Source: Zopfochytrium polystomum
Taxonomy: Eukaryota > Chytridiomycota > Chytridiomycetes > Chytridiales > Chytridiaceae
DNA: 64,000 nt
NCBI GenBank assembly: GCA_025765615.1
Contig: JAIVFJ010000059.1
Coordinates: 1 to 64,000 of the forward strand
Direction: 5' to 3'
Below, in pieces: positions 43,485 to 56,145 of this stretch. Made by a program: the position numbers and the translations under genes. The notes below the pieces were generated by a model. The model worked only from the letters and a program-made list of their open reading frames with translations. It made no database searches and was not told the DNA's origin. Every line of letters starts with the position of its first letter. The first letter of the stretch is position 1.

Positions 43485-45576
43485 TCACAACTTGGCCGTC
43501 GCAAACGCGGCGGTCGCGTACTCAAACAGCAGGGCGACGCCGTAGCCCGTGGCGCGGCCGCCGACGGTGGACGGGAAGGCAATGTCGACGTGGCCCCAGT
43601 GGCCGTCGCCGTTTTCCCGCCACTTTGCCTCGGGGGTCAGGTGGGCCGCGATGAAATGGCCCGCGCCGGCCGAGGACGCGTCGGTGCGGTCCTTGGTCGT
43701 GTTTTTCATGTCGGCCACCTCGCTTTTTTTGAGGGGGGGGGGGGAAGGGGATAAATGGGGGGAACAAATAGGAAGCGAAAACACACACACACACTCAACT
43801 CACCTCACAAAGTGCTTCTTCACGCCGTGAAACTCGGGGCAGTAAATAAACGGGAAGGCAAGGTCGCCCGACCGCTTGGCGGCGTCGAGCAGCTTACGCT
43901 CGAGGTCCTCGCTGTTGGACAGTACGCCGGCGTGTCTGGTGCCGGTCGCAAACGACTGGGCGCCGGTGAGGGTGGCCATGTCGATGATGACGTCGGCATT
44001 GAGGACCTTGCAGGCGTGGGAGACGCCGTCCATGAGGACCAGGCGGCCCTCGGCGTCCGTGTTGTTGACCTCGACGGTCTTGCCCGAGTGCGCGAGCAGC
44101 ACGTCGTCGTTGCGGTACGAGAGAGAGTCGACAGAGTTTTGCGCGAGGCACAGGATCGCGTGGAGGTGTACGTCGCTGCCGCTCAGCCGCCCCGACGTTA
44201 CCGCCGACACGAAGCCGTAGAGGACGCCCGCGGACCCGGCCATGTCCGTTTTCATGGTGCACATGCTCGCCGTCGGCTGTGAAGTGAAACCCCAAAAAAC
44301 AGCCATCATCAGCACGGTACGACCGCTACAGCCTAAAAAAAAAAAAAAAAAAAAAAAAACACAAAACCTTGATCGACAAGCCGCCCGAGTCGTAGACGAT
44401 GCCCTTTCCGACAAACGCCACCGTCTTCTTTGGCTCCGCGCAGGGCTTGTAGCTCAAGATGACGAGGGCGGGGGGGTGCTCAGCGGCGCGGCCGACGGCG
44501 TAGATGCCGCCGTAGCCCTTGTCGCGCAGCTCTTCGCCGCGGATGACCTGCAGCTCGACGCCGAGGGCAGCGAGGCGGTCGCGGTGGAGGTTCGCGACGT
44601 GGTCGACGTACGAGTCGGTGTACAGCTCGTTGGGGGGCGAGTCGACGAGGTGAGCGGCGGCGCGGACGCAGTCGGCGACCTCCTGCAGCACGGCGGCGTC
44701 GGGGGCGGGGTGTTCGTTGGCGGCGCCAAAGAGGAGGTGGGCGGTGACGGTCTTTGCGAGGGCCTTCTTGTCCTTTTCGCCCGTCTTGCGCGAGTAGGTG
44801 GGGAAGGCGCGGGCGACGGCGCAGGCGGCGTGGAGGGCCTGCGACGGGTCGTCCAGGCGCAGGGCGATGACGACGTCGCCGGACTTGCCGGCGTACTTGC
44901 CGCACGCGTCGTGGATGGCGTCGCCGCGGATCGAGCCGTGGTGCCGAGTGCGCTCGGAGGCAAAGGACGCGATGGTGACCGCCGTGCCGTCAGGGGCGTA
45001 GGTGGTGAGCGAGTCGGTGGCGTCGCTCGTCAGCGCGCTCAGCACCGACGCCGGTACGTTCAAGGACGAGAGAAGGCCCGTCAACTCGGGCGATGCCTGT
45101 TCGGTTTGAGAATGGGAGCAGAGACAATTGACAAACAGATATGAAGCAGACCACGGCTTCGCTCACCTCGTTTGTGGATGACGGCAGGTTCTTCTTCTCC
45201 GCGAGAAACAAGACGTGCTTAGTGTCGGCGGCACATGCAATGTCCTTGAGGGACGCGCCGCCGTCGACGACAGGGGTTGGTTTGGTTGGTTGGTTGGTGT
45301 AGATGGTTAGAAAGGGAGAGGCGCGGTAACCGACCAGTTCAGGGTCGGGTCTCTCCGACCGTCGCCCAATGATGATGATCCCTTTGTCATTCCTTCCCTT
45401 GTCTGCGATGCGTCGACCACTTCCACGGTGACTGACTGACTGACTGACTGACTGCTGCGCGACGGGGCGACGGGGACCCCTCCCCTCTCCGCTTTCCCCT
45501 TCCCCCGCTCTCCCCTTCCCTCGCCTCGTCGAACGGCCCTCATTCCGGAACACTCACCGAGCTTGAAAGTGGCCAT
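43485..45576 (-). CDS. M17 leucyl aminopeptidase, NPEPL1-like
   Basis: A two-metal cytosolic aminopeptidase that releases N-terminal residues from peptides (family knowledge). Exons 45558-45576, 45167-45402, 44368-45096, 43804-44276, 43485-43722 close in phase (564 residues; the usual length is about 480-530). Metal and active-site motifs are present and in order: FVGKGIVYDSGGLSIK (Lys and Asp ligands, split from the next motif by an intron after K), MCTMKTDMAGSAG, EVNNTDAEGRLVLMDG, ADVIIDMATLTGAQ. The C-terminal DASSAGAGHFIAAHL and GHVDIAFPS are typical. KGIVYDSGGLSIK is the wording seen in NPEPL1-type members. The first exon is only 19 nt (MATFKL). The second exon's first 50 residues (GRRSERPDPELVGYRAS) look non-homologous, so the true exon 2 may start near 45271 (VVDGGASLKD). 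GC-rich and uninterrupted otherwise. Confidence 0.9.
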
Positions 45577-45638
45577 TTGCGGGCTGGTGTGGCGGGTGTG
45601 GCGGGTGTGGCGGGTGTGGCGAGTTGTGGGTTGGTTTT

Positions 45639-45662
45639 TTTTTCTTCTTTTTTTTTTCTTTT

Positions 45663-45706
<44 letters not shown>

Positions 45707-45736
45707 TCTCTTTCTCTTTCTCTCCGGTTGTGTCTG

Positions 45737-45773
<37 letters not shown>

Positions 45774-45784
45774 GCCTCTCTCTC
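45639..45784. repeat. (CT)n/T-rich microsatellite upstream of the aminopeptidase
   Basis: A pure CT run with TTTCTC interruptions spans about 145 bp, preceded by four GGTGTGGCGG-type units at 45590-45620. It sits immediately upstream of the aminopeptidase ATG (read as GA on its coding strand). Confidence 0.9.
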
Positions 45785-47349
45785 GATCCCAAAAACCTGA
45801 AATACCACATACAAAAATGCAAACAAAAAAACGCACATGCCCTTCCACCCCACTCTCACCACGCGGTTAACCCCATTTGGTAATGTCCAGCAAGCAAGTA
45901 GAGCCGCATGGTGTAACCCTAACCCTGCCCAAACGCATCATTGAAACTTACTAATTTGCATTCGTAGTATTAATTTTTTTTTGTAATTGTTGTATGCCGT
46001 TCCGATCGAGCCTCGGAATTACTTTTGATCATTATTGTACAGGGGAGGGAAAGGGAGGGGAGGAAGTAAGGGGAGGGACGGACGGTGTGCCCCCCACGTT
46101 GTGCAAAAAGCTGTTTCGGGCAGGTAGACTCACGCTAACAAGCAAACATCCGCGCGCGCAACCTCCCACTTCCACCCCCTCAAGCTCACCATCTCTTTTG
46201 AAGAAAAAGGGGAAGGGAGTGAAAAAAAAAAAAAAAAGACAAAAGCTCGTGCGGTAAACCAAAATCAGTCATGTTAAGCGGTAGGCAGACTCAGTGATGT
46301 TACCCAAGAAGACAGACAGAGAGGGAGAAAATGATGAAAGGGGTTGGGGAACGGAAAAAAAAAAAGAATGGTGGGTACGGAGTTGTGTTGAGTGGCAGCC
46401 CGAAAAGTTAAGAGGTCCTACTTGGTAGTTGTTGCGAGGCAAGCTCGAGAGTGGGGAACAAAAAAAAACAAAAAAAAGAGGAGAGGAGAGCAGGAAGAAG
46501 AGAAGGTGGGGCTGGACCATACATTACATACTTAAGAAAGCGTGGGGGAGGGGGAGGGCGGCGTGGGCGGCGAGAAAAAGAAACTGCTGGAACAAAGAAA
46601 GACAGAGGCGTTGCTGATGTGGAAAAGAGAAGAAATCGAAGGGGGCTGAGAGTTTGAAACCCTCGTTTGTCCCCCCCCTCCCAAAATTGCGCCATATGGC
46701 CCAACGCGCCGCGAGAGAAAAAAGTAAAAGGGAGTGGGAATTTTAGGAAAATGCCTCAAACAAGAGGTGCGGTAGTGTAAACGAGCAAACGAAAGAGAAT
46801 TGGAAAATACGTTTCACATAATCACGAGAACGAACAAGTAAAAGAAACAAACCTCAGTGGAGGAGATTCAATAATTTCAAAGGAGAGAAACAGTCCAAGA
46901 GAGAGAGGGAGAGACAGGGTCAAGGGAACACAGAGGGCTCGGGATGAGCGCTGTTTACATGTTATCAGGTCATAGCTTGCTAAAGAGAACAGCTGGTCTC
47001 TCCCAGAGGACTTCATAAATAAATAATTGGAACCGCGCGACAGTGGAGGATAGCGAACGAAGAATAATTGGCAATATACGAGGCGTACGCTTAATAAGGC
47101 GACGTGAATCACATGAGAAAAGAAGGCCGATTGTTGGTGAGGCGGAGTATGAGGAAATTGGTGGCGGTTGGACTCAGTCGTGGGTTCCTTAAATAAATAG
47201 GAAATTTCAAAGAGAAAGTCGACATTGAAGCGACTCCTTCGAAAATTTCTGTATGGCAGTACTAAGGCGGTTTGTGCAATGTGTAAATAGTAGATCGTGT
47301 GATGCAGACAGGGATAGTGTAGACAGATGCAGCGTTTTGGGGGGCGGCT
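45785..47349. other. Intergenic; no supported gene
   Basis: A-rich and GA-rich sequence with short frames lacking domains. The right part (about 46800-47349) is probably the 3' untranslated region of the SAP-domain gene. A short TAACCCTAACCCT at 45915-45928 resembles a telomere unit but is only two repeats long. Confidence 0.5.
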
Positions 47350-50227
47350 CTAAAAGTTGAGGACAGAGAAAGGGTGGTCCGTTGGCAGCTCTAGATCGCC
47401 GAATCCCAGAGTAAGGTCCCGCACGGATGCGGACAAAGGCGGCACTCCAGCATCTTGCATTGTCGTGTCGGTACCGACAGCATTCGCTCTACCGAAAATA
47501 GCCCCTCCGACGGCAACATTACCAAGATCGCCACCGAAATTATAGTGGGCAATCCCGTCTTGCAGGTTCATCGGCGGGAAATCAGCGGCCAGGCTTTCCT
47601 CGCTCTGGAGAGGGGAGGGCAGGAAAAACTGTCCCGGCACAGTGAACGGAGCGGAGGTTCCAGTGGTGGCCGCCATCGCGGGAGGGGATGGGCCGCCAGG
47701 ATTTGCCGGTGAGAAGAAGTTCGGAAACAGCGGCGTTGAAGCGCCCGACGAGTGCCCCGTTGGCGGGGAGACCGACGACGAATAGGGTGAAGACGCCGAC
47801 AAAGATGTCGTGGATATTGGCATCGGCATCATGTTGAGATGGCTTGTAACTACAATGGGTGCAGGCAGATCAGAAGACTTGGTGTACATCGGATGGAACT
47901 GGGACACGCGGACATCCGACGCCGAACGTGGTCTGGAACGCGGTGCCGGCACAATGGGCGAGGCGCCGCCTCCTCGCTTCAAATGCGCTGACAGCCCAGT
48001 TTGAAGCGCCAGCTTGGCCGTCACCGAGGACGGGCTCTCGGGCGAGTTTGGCGTCGTGACTCGAGGTCTACCTGGCAAGGCTGACGCGCCATTGGACTCT
48101 GTAGCCGTGGGATTCTGATTCATCTGCGGTGAGGTCGACGAAGTAGGTGCATCGCCAATGGTGCTGACAGTTGAGAGCGTCGTGGCACTCGGAGTTGGGC
48201 TCACAGACGAGCAGCTCGCGCCCACTCTAGGCTGCTGCTGCTGCTGCTGGGCATACAAGGGACTTCGAGGGTCATCTTCTGGGGCAAGCTTGCCTTCCGC
48301 GCGAAGCTTAATGAGCTGAATCTGCTCCTTGATACGATCGACCAGGGCAGCCTTTCTTCCAACGGTGGAGAGGCCTCGGTTTCGAAGAAGGTCCTTCAAG
48401 TGAGTGACAGTCACATCGCTTAGGTCAAGCTTGAGGAGCTCCTCGTCCAATATCCTATTCCTCACTTCAGGAAGAATGACTTGCTCGACCGGCTTTGCGG
48501 TATGCACCATTGGAATCGCCACTTTGCCCACGGGAAGTGAGGGCTGGCGGGCTGTCTGCCGTGGTGACGGAGTACGTTTGGGGGCCACAGCACCCATTGA
48601 CGATGCAGCCCACGAAGACGGCGAACTTTTCGCATCCAGCGACTCTGGAATGGGAGGCTGCGGGTGCGCGTCAGTCTCCGCAGAGGTTGTCCGCTTGAAG
48701 GGGTATTTGGCACCGGCGCCAAGGTTCGACTGCGACCGACGACGACCTGCCCCGCCTGTGCGCTGCAGGGTTTGGAGGAGCGGATTCGCTAAGGAAAGAT
48801 GTGCGGCCGCCGAGGTTGGAGTCGATGGAGTCGCCGAAGACAGGGTCGAAACAATCGACGACGAGGACGAGAACGACGAGGTGCCGGTGAGGGGAGAGGC
48901 AGTGTTAAAGCTCAAGGCAGTCGCAGGGCCATCCACAGCGGCTGGTACGGCACTTCCAGCAGAGTCGAGTCGAGGAATCACAAGCGGAGATGGGCGGGAG
49001 GGTGCGTCCTGCAAAAGTGGGAAAAACCAAAAGAAGAATGAGCAATGAATTAAAAGGTTGCCCCCTCCTCACACTCACCCGAATCGAGGCGGATCCGAGC
49101 GGCAAACGCGGCTCCGCCTCAAACTGGCTGCTTCCTCCGATGCTGCTTACTTGAGCACCGGCCGACTTCGTCTCGAAGACCCACGCACCGCTGTCAGAGC
49201 GACCATGGTGGTCGCTCAACACGGCCGAGGTCGGCAATGCTCCGTCGTCGCCGCTGCTGGCACTGCTCATACTGCGCGGGGAACCCAGCTCGGCAAATGG
49301 GCCCGAGGAAACGGGTCCGACAGATGAGCCAGACGGCGGGCGAACGACGTCGATCGCGCGTCCCAGACCGGCCCCGCCGTGCAAGTTTTGAAGGTGGCTG
49401 ACCATCTCCATGCCAGACAAAGACGACGTCGGGAAAGGAGCGCCATGCATTGCGTCGATGCCCAGAGCGTTCATGTTACTTCCGCCGTTACTTGAGTTGC
49501 TGTAGACGCGGTCAGGTGACGGTACCATTAGGCCTTCACCTACGCCTCCGCTGTACCCCATGCCAATAATGCCAGGTGCGCTGGATGTCATAAAGAGGTC
49601 AATGCTCTGCCCTCCCGCCGCCAGCAGAAAGTTCCCACTCGCGTCCACCACAGACGTGGGCAGAATGCCGCCCACAGCCCTTAAGGCGGGGTTCATATCG
49701 GGGACAAACTGGATGGTGGACGCTTGTGGCTGCAGCTGGTGATGATATGGATGATAGAAGCGGTGGTGGTCCAAATGGGTTTGTGCGGCGGACGATGGAG
49801 CTGAAAGAAGTGGAGCAAAGTAGGGCGTCACGGGCTCCTGGTTGGCGAGGTGAAAGTGCAACGGAAGCGCGCTCTGTGGTTGCATCGTTTGGCTCGACGG
49901 GGACGACGACGGCGACGAATGGAACGACTGAGCGTGCGACTGAAAGGGAAACGTCTGGTTGTGCAGAAGGAACTGGTGGTGCTGGAGCTGCACCGTGTCT
50001 GCCAGAGTCGGTTGCTGTTTCGGCTTCTGCTCGTCATGGTTACTTGTGTAAATGTTTCTACTGAGCTGATGGACTGCAGGGTGGCTCGTCGTCCCAGGGC
50101 TGTTGCTGCTGTTAGGGTTACTGCTGCTGCTGCCACTGCCACTGCTGGTGCTGTTGCTGCTGCGGAGGACGCCATAGTTGCTAGTGCTTGCGCCGCTGCT
50201 TAGCGGGCCGCAGTTATCGTGGATCAT
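47350..50227 (-). CDS. SAP-domain protein, Gln/Ser-rich, probable nuclear regulator
   Basis: Two exons (49079-50227, 47350-49008) join in phase over a 70-nt intron (GTGAGT to TTGCAG), giving 935 residues. Residues 1-380 are Ser/Asn/Gln/His-rich (HHRFYHPYHHQLQPQ), with a more ordered part FVPDMNPALRAVGGILPTSVV. Near residue 585, LDLSDVTVTHLKDLLRNRGL and GRKAALVDRIKEQIQL form a SAP motif, the two-helix DNA/RNA-binding module of nuclear matrix and transcription factors. It is preceded by basic KRTPSPRQTARQP and a possible nuclear signal GGAGRRRSQS. The C terminus ends FGDLELPTDHPFSVLNF. Function beyond nucleic-acid binding is not known. The start at 50227 is the first ATG of the conserved-looking frame; an upstream in-frame extension to 50437 has ordinary composition and might also be used. 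Confidence 0.8.
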
Positions 50228-52597
50228 GAATGAATGAATCTGTCTAGTAGTAGTATGAGGTGGGGCAATACCGGGTGGTGGTGGGTTGGGGTGGTAGAGA
50301 AAAAAAAGTAGAGAGCACAGAGGAAAGGGAATGCGTATCGGGAGCCACTTCTTTTTAAAAGGGCTGCTGGAGACAGGAAGAACAACTGCCCCTGGTAGGA
50401 GGGACTGGGCCGGGGACTGACAGACAAACAGACACATAAGCTATCAGACGAGCGGACAGAGAGAGAGTGTGTGTGTGTGAGTTGTTGTCGGGCGCAGGCA
50501 TGGTGCCGTGGACGCACACACGGCTCTGCGGGCTGGCTGGCAGGACGACCTTCTTTTGGACAAGAAAACAACAACGATAAGGGCGGCCCACACAGGTGCG
50601 TGGACAGCCAGCAGCTACGAGGAGTAGACAAACGCTTTGTTGATGATGGATGATGGTTGACGGTGCATTTGTCGAGGCAGCGCGACAGATGCAACAGACA
50701 AACACAGACAAACGGGTGAGCGAGCAGGTCAATATCCGTGTGACATGGCGGAATCGCTGAGAGTTTGTCTCGATTCCTTTGATTCTTTAATTGGCGGGGT
50801 CAGTCCCCCCGCCCTTCATCCCCCACGAAATACGATTTTGTTTTTCGCAGAATTGTTCACGTTCATTTCGACCAGGCTCCCCAAAAAGGAAATTCCAAAA
50901 ACATCTGGGGGCGGGTTTGGTGGCTAAATGGAGAGATTCCAAAAAAAGCCATCCACATCCATTTCATTTCTTTGCTGTGCTTCCGTTTTCTCTGTGTGTG
51001 GTCCGTTTTTTTCTTTTTTTTTTTTTTTTTTTTCTTTTTCGCCACCAAGAGACAAGAAGAAAAGACTAAAGAAAGACAAAAGACAAATAAATACGCGATG
51101 TATAAGTACAAAGTGGCAAAATAAATTTTTTTTTTTCCTTTCTTGAAAGGCGGAAGATGCAAAAAAAAATTGGGCGGCAAAAATTCATCGTCGTAATATT
51201 AATTGCATCAAGAGAGAACGACCACTCCGAAAAACCCCTTTCCGCCTAATGCAGAGCAGGCGTTGTGCAAATTGCTGGATCCAGCCACCATTATTTGTCT
51301 TGGCGATGTTTCTCATCTCATGCATGTCCTTTCCTCCGCTGCGTGCTGCAGGCTGCCACTTTCAAACAGCAGCGTCTTTGCTGTCTTTGCTGTGTGATGG
51401 CCGCAGCAGCGATGCGGATGGTGGGTGGTGCAGGCAGTGGTGGCTGCACGAGCAGCACGTCGTTGCTGGAAATCCAAAAGAAACCGCGGGAAAGGTCACT
51501 CGCTCCGGCAAAAGGAAAAGAAGAAAAGGGGAAAATGGCGCAGTGAAGAAAACAACTGACAGTGACACTTGGGAGACAGACATAGCAACCAAGCTCCTCA
51601 CATTCCCCTCAACAGTTAGAAGCAAAAGGCAGGCATCAAGCAGATCCATTTCTAAGGTTGTTGTTAACTGGCGGTTTACATCTGTATCCAAATCCAATTC
51701 AGCGGTTTTTCATAGAAATATCCTTGTCTGCAAAGCGGATATCCTTATTCTTGGTGGAAACTGGAAATTCTATTGGACTATATTCTTCTTGCAATGTCCT
51801 CATTTCTAGCTCATGAGAATTTCATAGATTACTCTGAGACATGGAATGCATCTTCAGGAACGATTTAAAGTGAGAAAGATTAGTGAAAAACGTCAGTGTA
51901 CTGAGTGACATGATTTTCTCTGATCTGGCGAGTTTAAGGCTTGACTCTGGCAACTTGGAGACCAGAGACTCCGAGACTCCGCCAGATGACTCCGCCAGAG
52001 CCGGTGTGGACAGGGCCATAAGGGTGGTGGTGGCGGAGGGGTGATGGTGAGAAACTCTCCAATCCTCTCTCCATGGGTCCACCGGGTTTTAGACAGGCTA
52101 GGCAAGACATTTATTTCCTAAGACAGACAAAACATGTGACCGGCTGCTTGGACAGTCAGGGCCTTAAGCCTGGGCCTGTGGGGCACTCTTCACTGAGTAA
52201 TGTTGTTGGACCCAGCAGGCCCCACAGTAAGAATCACGTGGCCTGGCTTCACTGGAAGAGTCCAATTACGAACTAGAAAATATGCACGATTTTTTGTTAC
52301 AGTAGTGAAGCAAAGGCACCTCAGCGGACTTACTAAAAGGCACATGCGCTTGGCTAAAAGACAAAAGCATAACACTGGTGGGTTCTGTGCATGCGCACAG
52401 CGCGAGCTGACCGGTGCGCTATTATGCCTGTTCCTCACATGGCCTGGACCTTTGCCAAATAGTACATTCTCATTTGTCTATGTGTGTCTTCTTAATTGGA
52501 TTTTGTCCTTTGTTGTCTGTCTTTGACCGTGCGCTGAAGTCATCCTCAATGGGCTCTGTCGACTGCTCTGATTCCACTCACATAGTCTGCAGTCTCA
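50228..52597. other. Intergenic; no supported gene
   Basis: The first about 500 bp are likely promoter and leader of the SAP gene (minus). Poly(T) lies at 51014-51031. Frames at 51249-51809 (plus) and 51822-52105 (minus) have no recognisable domain. The minus-strand segment near 51960-52030 contains short direct repeats (GACTCCGCCAGA, twice). Confidence 0.45.
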
Positions 52598-52790
52598 ACT
52601 TCCTCTGTTGCCCACGGGGTATCCCCTTCATGGGGCCAGTGGCACAGCAGATGGCTGTCCCCTGCAGTCATCTCTGCCACGCCAAGGCTCCTTCATGGGA
52701 CCACCCTGGTGACCTCTGTCTACAGCACAGTTGCACAAGGCGCCACAGTTGGCAACACAAGGGACAAATCCTCCAGATATAAATAGCCGA
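52598..52790 (+). repeat. Dispersed repeat, copy 2 (partner at 6945-7090), with TATA-like end
   Basis: Bases 52598-52735 share ordered blocks with 6945-7090 (GTATCCCCTTC, CTGTCCCCTGCAGTC, GACCACCCTGGTG). A good TATA box, ATATAAATAG, lies at 52776-52785, followed by a start-like pyrimidine region. An LTR-type or element promoter is plausible; no LTR partner was found. Confidence 0.55.
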
Positions 52791-52858
52791 GCTCGGTTGT
52801 CAGTTACAAGCTTCGCACTTCACTCTACGCTATGTACCCCTGTACACTCTGTAATAGA

Positions 52859-53800
52859 CTAAGTAACTTGCTGTCTATTAAGGCTGCCATCCGAAAAAGC
52901 GGATAGCGGTCTCCGTTTCCGCGTTTTTCGGAAACAGACACAGCGTATTGTCCGAGTTGCAGATATGGAGCGGATGTTACAAGTTCTGTGGGATGATGGA
53001 GTGGGAGGGAGGGAAGGGTTGACACTTGAAGAAGACGGTGGGTGAGAGGCTGGGGAGCGACAGTGAGAGGCCTGGGAATTTGGTGGAGGGGTTCTACAGG
53101 GCTTGGAGCGCTGGTCAGAGGGCTTGATGGACTTTGACTTCTCCCAAGAGATCGTGTTGTCACAACAGGGAATCCAAATGAGTCGATGGGCATCAAGGAG
53201 CTGATGGAAAGCAGTGAAGGGTTTTAAGGACAGAGGCAGCAGGGTTATCACATGAGAATAAGGTGTCATAAAAGGATTGGGGAATGAAGACACAAAGGAG
53301 GGAGGAAAAATTGATACAAGATTGATGATCAAAGAGAAATTCAGGGCAGGAGAGTAAATGGGATGGGCTTGGGGAGGAGAGCGACCATGAGGAGATGGAG
53401 AAACAGAGGAGGAAAGAGTCTCAGCAAAGGTGTTGCGAATCATGGTAATGGCGTCAGCAGCTACAGGGCAGTGCCAGATGTGCTCTGTGGCTTCCAAAGC
53501 GTGGTGGCATTGATGACAGAGGCCATTGGGGTAGACTTGAGGGTGTCGTTGGTGTAGAACGTTTTGGGTGGGCAGAGTGTTGCTGAGGATTTGAAGTTGA
53601 TACTTGCGACAAGCAGTGCCAGGGAGGTGCCAAAAAGGGTTTAATACCAGAGTGGAGAACGAGAAATGTGGCTTCCCAATGAACTAGGTCAGGGGTGTGG
53701 ACGATGTGGGCAAAGGCTGATGTGGTCAGAAGAGCGAAATGATGAGAGAGACCCATAAGGAGTCGCAGTTGTCGTTGAAGTTGGCCCAAGACTGGGGTAT
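52859..53800 (-). mobile_element. LINE (non-LTR retrotransposon) 3' fragment
   Basis: On the minus strand, two overlapping frames read the post-RT region of a LINE polyprotein. YPNGLCHQCHHALEATEHIWHCPVAA has the C-x2-C ... H-x4-C zinc-binding motif that follows fungal LINE reverse transcriptases. LIWIPCCDNTISWEKSKSI resembles the final segment of LINE proteins known from Mucoromycota. A frameshift separates the upstream piece (53789-53500) from the main 212-residue frame (52859-53497). The RT core is absent, as in 5'-truncated copies. No poly(A) tail or target duplication was found at the 52859 end. Confidence 0.6.
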
Positions 53801-55882
53801 ATGAAAGAATAAATTAGCACTGTTGGTTAAGGAAGCTCCTACCTAACAAGATGGCCCAAATTCAACCGAGGAAAATCCTCCAGAGAGACATCGCACCTTT
53901 GCTGCTGCTGCAGCCGCCGCCCTGGCCATCCTCCTGCATCATCGCGGCCGGGTATCTGGATCTGTCACTGCTGCGAGTTTCGATCGCAATCTCGACATCA
54001 ACAGCACCTTTTCGCCGCAATCGCAGCCTTCTACACCAGTCTCGCTATTTGCAATTGAGAATGAATCTCAACAATCTCAACCTCAACCCCACTGATCTCG
54101 CAGCCAATGGCCACGATCTCAACAGCACCATCACCTCAGGGGTGGCGGAGCTGCCGCCTTCCGCCTCTTTTTTTTGTCGCAATCGTGGCCTTCAGCTGCA
54201 ATCTCAACGTCATCACACTTGCTGCAATCGCGGCACTTCGTTGCGATCACGACCTTCAGTCACAACCTCAACGACACCACCATCAATCGCGGCCTCTGGT
54301 CACAATCATCATTGACAATGTGATTGCGGTGGCTTTGCCGCCGCCTTCAAATTCACCATCACCATCAATCTCAACTGTGGCGGCTATGCAGCTGTCATTT
54401 TTGCAGCCTTCAGCCACGCTTTGGCCAGCAATATTGCAGCAGCTTGGCTGTCACCTTCTCTACAACTATTATAGCCTGGCGAATTTGCCCCACAGGGGCC
54501 ACCAGTCTCGCGGCCCTCGACTTGCCGCTCACTACAACTTATTCATTTACCTGGCTTTTGCCCCTCTGACTACAACCTTGATGCTCCTCCAACATTCCCT
54601 TTTGGGAGCTCTGACTCAGGCTTTGCTTACTCTGGCTACTATCACAACGCATATTGCATATTTGTTTACCTTTCCTTTTGAAATTCCATTTGGGCTCTTG
54701 CCCTTCTGACCACAACTCTTGTCCTTGATTTCCCCACTGGCTCTTGCCCCTCTGACTATTACTCTTTCTTGATCTCGTCAACTCTCCCTTTGAGAACTTT
54801 GCCCCTCAATCATTCCATTTACAACTACAACCTCTCTTCAACCACCAATCCTTCCCATTCCATCTTCTTTGTTACTATGTTTTATATGCGGTGGAGATAC
54901 CTGACAACCCTGTAAGTCCAAAGTGCATTGGGTGGGTTTGCTGAGGTGATACCTTGACTCTGTCAACTACAGTTCACTGCCGATGGCACTTTCTCTTCCT
55001 GCCTGGCCCTCCGGCGCTGGAACAATGAAAAAAAAAAAAAAAGGCCCAAATTCAACCTGTCATACTCCTTGTCAAGGAAATTTTTTTTTCCCCCTGTATG
55101 TCCTTTAGTAGGTTGCCAGAACAAAGAAGCAAAACAAACGTTCATTCCTGAAAACACATACACTTTGGTGACTATGTACAAACGCCTCCAAACAACCTGG
55201 GTATTAGCAATATTCGCAATTAGTTCCCTCCAGAATTCTGATGGCGATGGATTGAGACGTGTGTGATGCGCTAATGGTCTGTTGATGTGTGTGGTGCGCG
55301 CTGTGGAGGTCTCAGTGGGGCTACTGACACCTGGTGGATGATGGGTGCGCGACCCCAGGTCTAACGTACGCGAACTGAGGCAGCGACAGCGATGACAAAT
55401 CAGCGGTGGCGCAGCAGTGGTGGAAGACAGAAGTAGGCACGGGCCGGGTGGGACAGCACAAACAACAACTTTGTTCTCAGGACCACTCAATGCAAACAAT
55501 GACAGAAAAGAGAGAAGAATTTGACAGTAAACAGGACACAAGACACTTAAACAGGACGCTAAAAGGGGGAAATAACCACAACCAAAGACAGAACAAGAAC
55601 AACCCCCTCACCTGTGACACGGGTGCCTTGCGAGGCCTTGCTGTGTGAGACACAAATTTCACCAGTGCCAGGAAAATCTGTTCACAACGTAAAAGCCCAG
55701 TGCAAAAACTGTGAGACTATACTCACTCCTTTGACCCTGGGATCTGAGCCCTAGAGTGAGGGAAAGCAAATAATAGGCTAAAACTAACTTTATTGGGCTG
55801 TTGTCTAGGGGGTGTTTCAACCCTACTACTTGCCTAGTCCAAGAAGTATCCCTACTGATCTGTCTAACAGGGGTCTCAAACA
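53801..55882. other. Repeat-derived, low-complexity region; no supported gene
   Basis: Bases 53851-54400 (plus) consist of imperfect reiterations around CTCAAC, CAATCGCGGCCTT and ATCACCATCA, giving Ser/Pro-rich frames without a domain. Two T-rich stretches with CTTTTGAG, CCCCTCTGACTA units at 54540-54790 look like decayed tandem repeats. Poly(A) at 55028-55042. Nothing else is recognised. Confidence 0.45.
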
Positions 55883-56140
55883 TGTTATGAATCACCCTCT
55901 GGAACCTTCTGGAACCTTCTTTGCTTTCCTGACTTGTCTTGTTGTCATTGGTATCATTGGTATCATTGTATTACTAATTGCTCTTTCTGGAACTTTCTTT
56001 GAGTCTTGACAAGGAAGACTCTCAAAAGGTATAAAAGGGGGATGGGGGACCTGTCCCATCCCTCTAGTGAATTATTGGTTCCAATACAATCATCACTCCT
56101 CTCAGTTCCTTGTCTGCCTTGTCCTGCCCTGTTCCTGACA
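55883..56140 (+). repeat. Solo LTR, family Y, plus orientation
   Basis: This 258-bp element begins TGTTATGAATCACC and ends CCTGTTCCTGACA (TG...CA), flanked by perfect 5-bp duplications AAACA (55878-55882 and 56141-56145). A TATA box TATAAAAG is at 56030-56037. About 90 percent identical to the reverse complement of 57608-57915. No coding region is attached, so it arose by LTR-LTR recombination. Confidence 0.9.
56030..56037 (+). promoter_or_regulatory. TATA box of solo LTR Y
   Basis: TATAAAAG followed by a G run lies 110 bp before the LTR end. It is conserved in the second copy at 57716-57723 on the minus strand. Confidence 0.7.
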
Positions 56141-56145
56141 AAACA

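Noticed and set aside
45259..45557. GT-TG intron joining MATFKL directly to VVDGG
   Set aside because: It would give the neatest protein, but a canonical phase-correct AG acceptor exists at 45403-45405, so a non-canonical intron is not needed.
45915..45928. Telomere-like TAACCCTAACCCT
   Set aside because: Only two units inside an ordinary intergenic region; too short to be an interstitial telomere array.
53851..54709. Two plus-strand frames of 154 and 200 codons
   Set aside because: Ser/Pro/Leu-rich translation of imperfect short repeats; two overlapping frames are equally open and no domain is visible.
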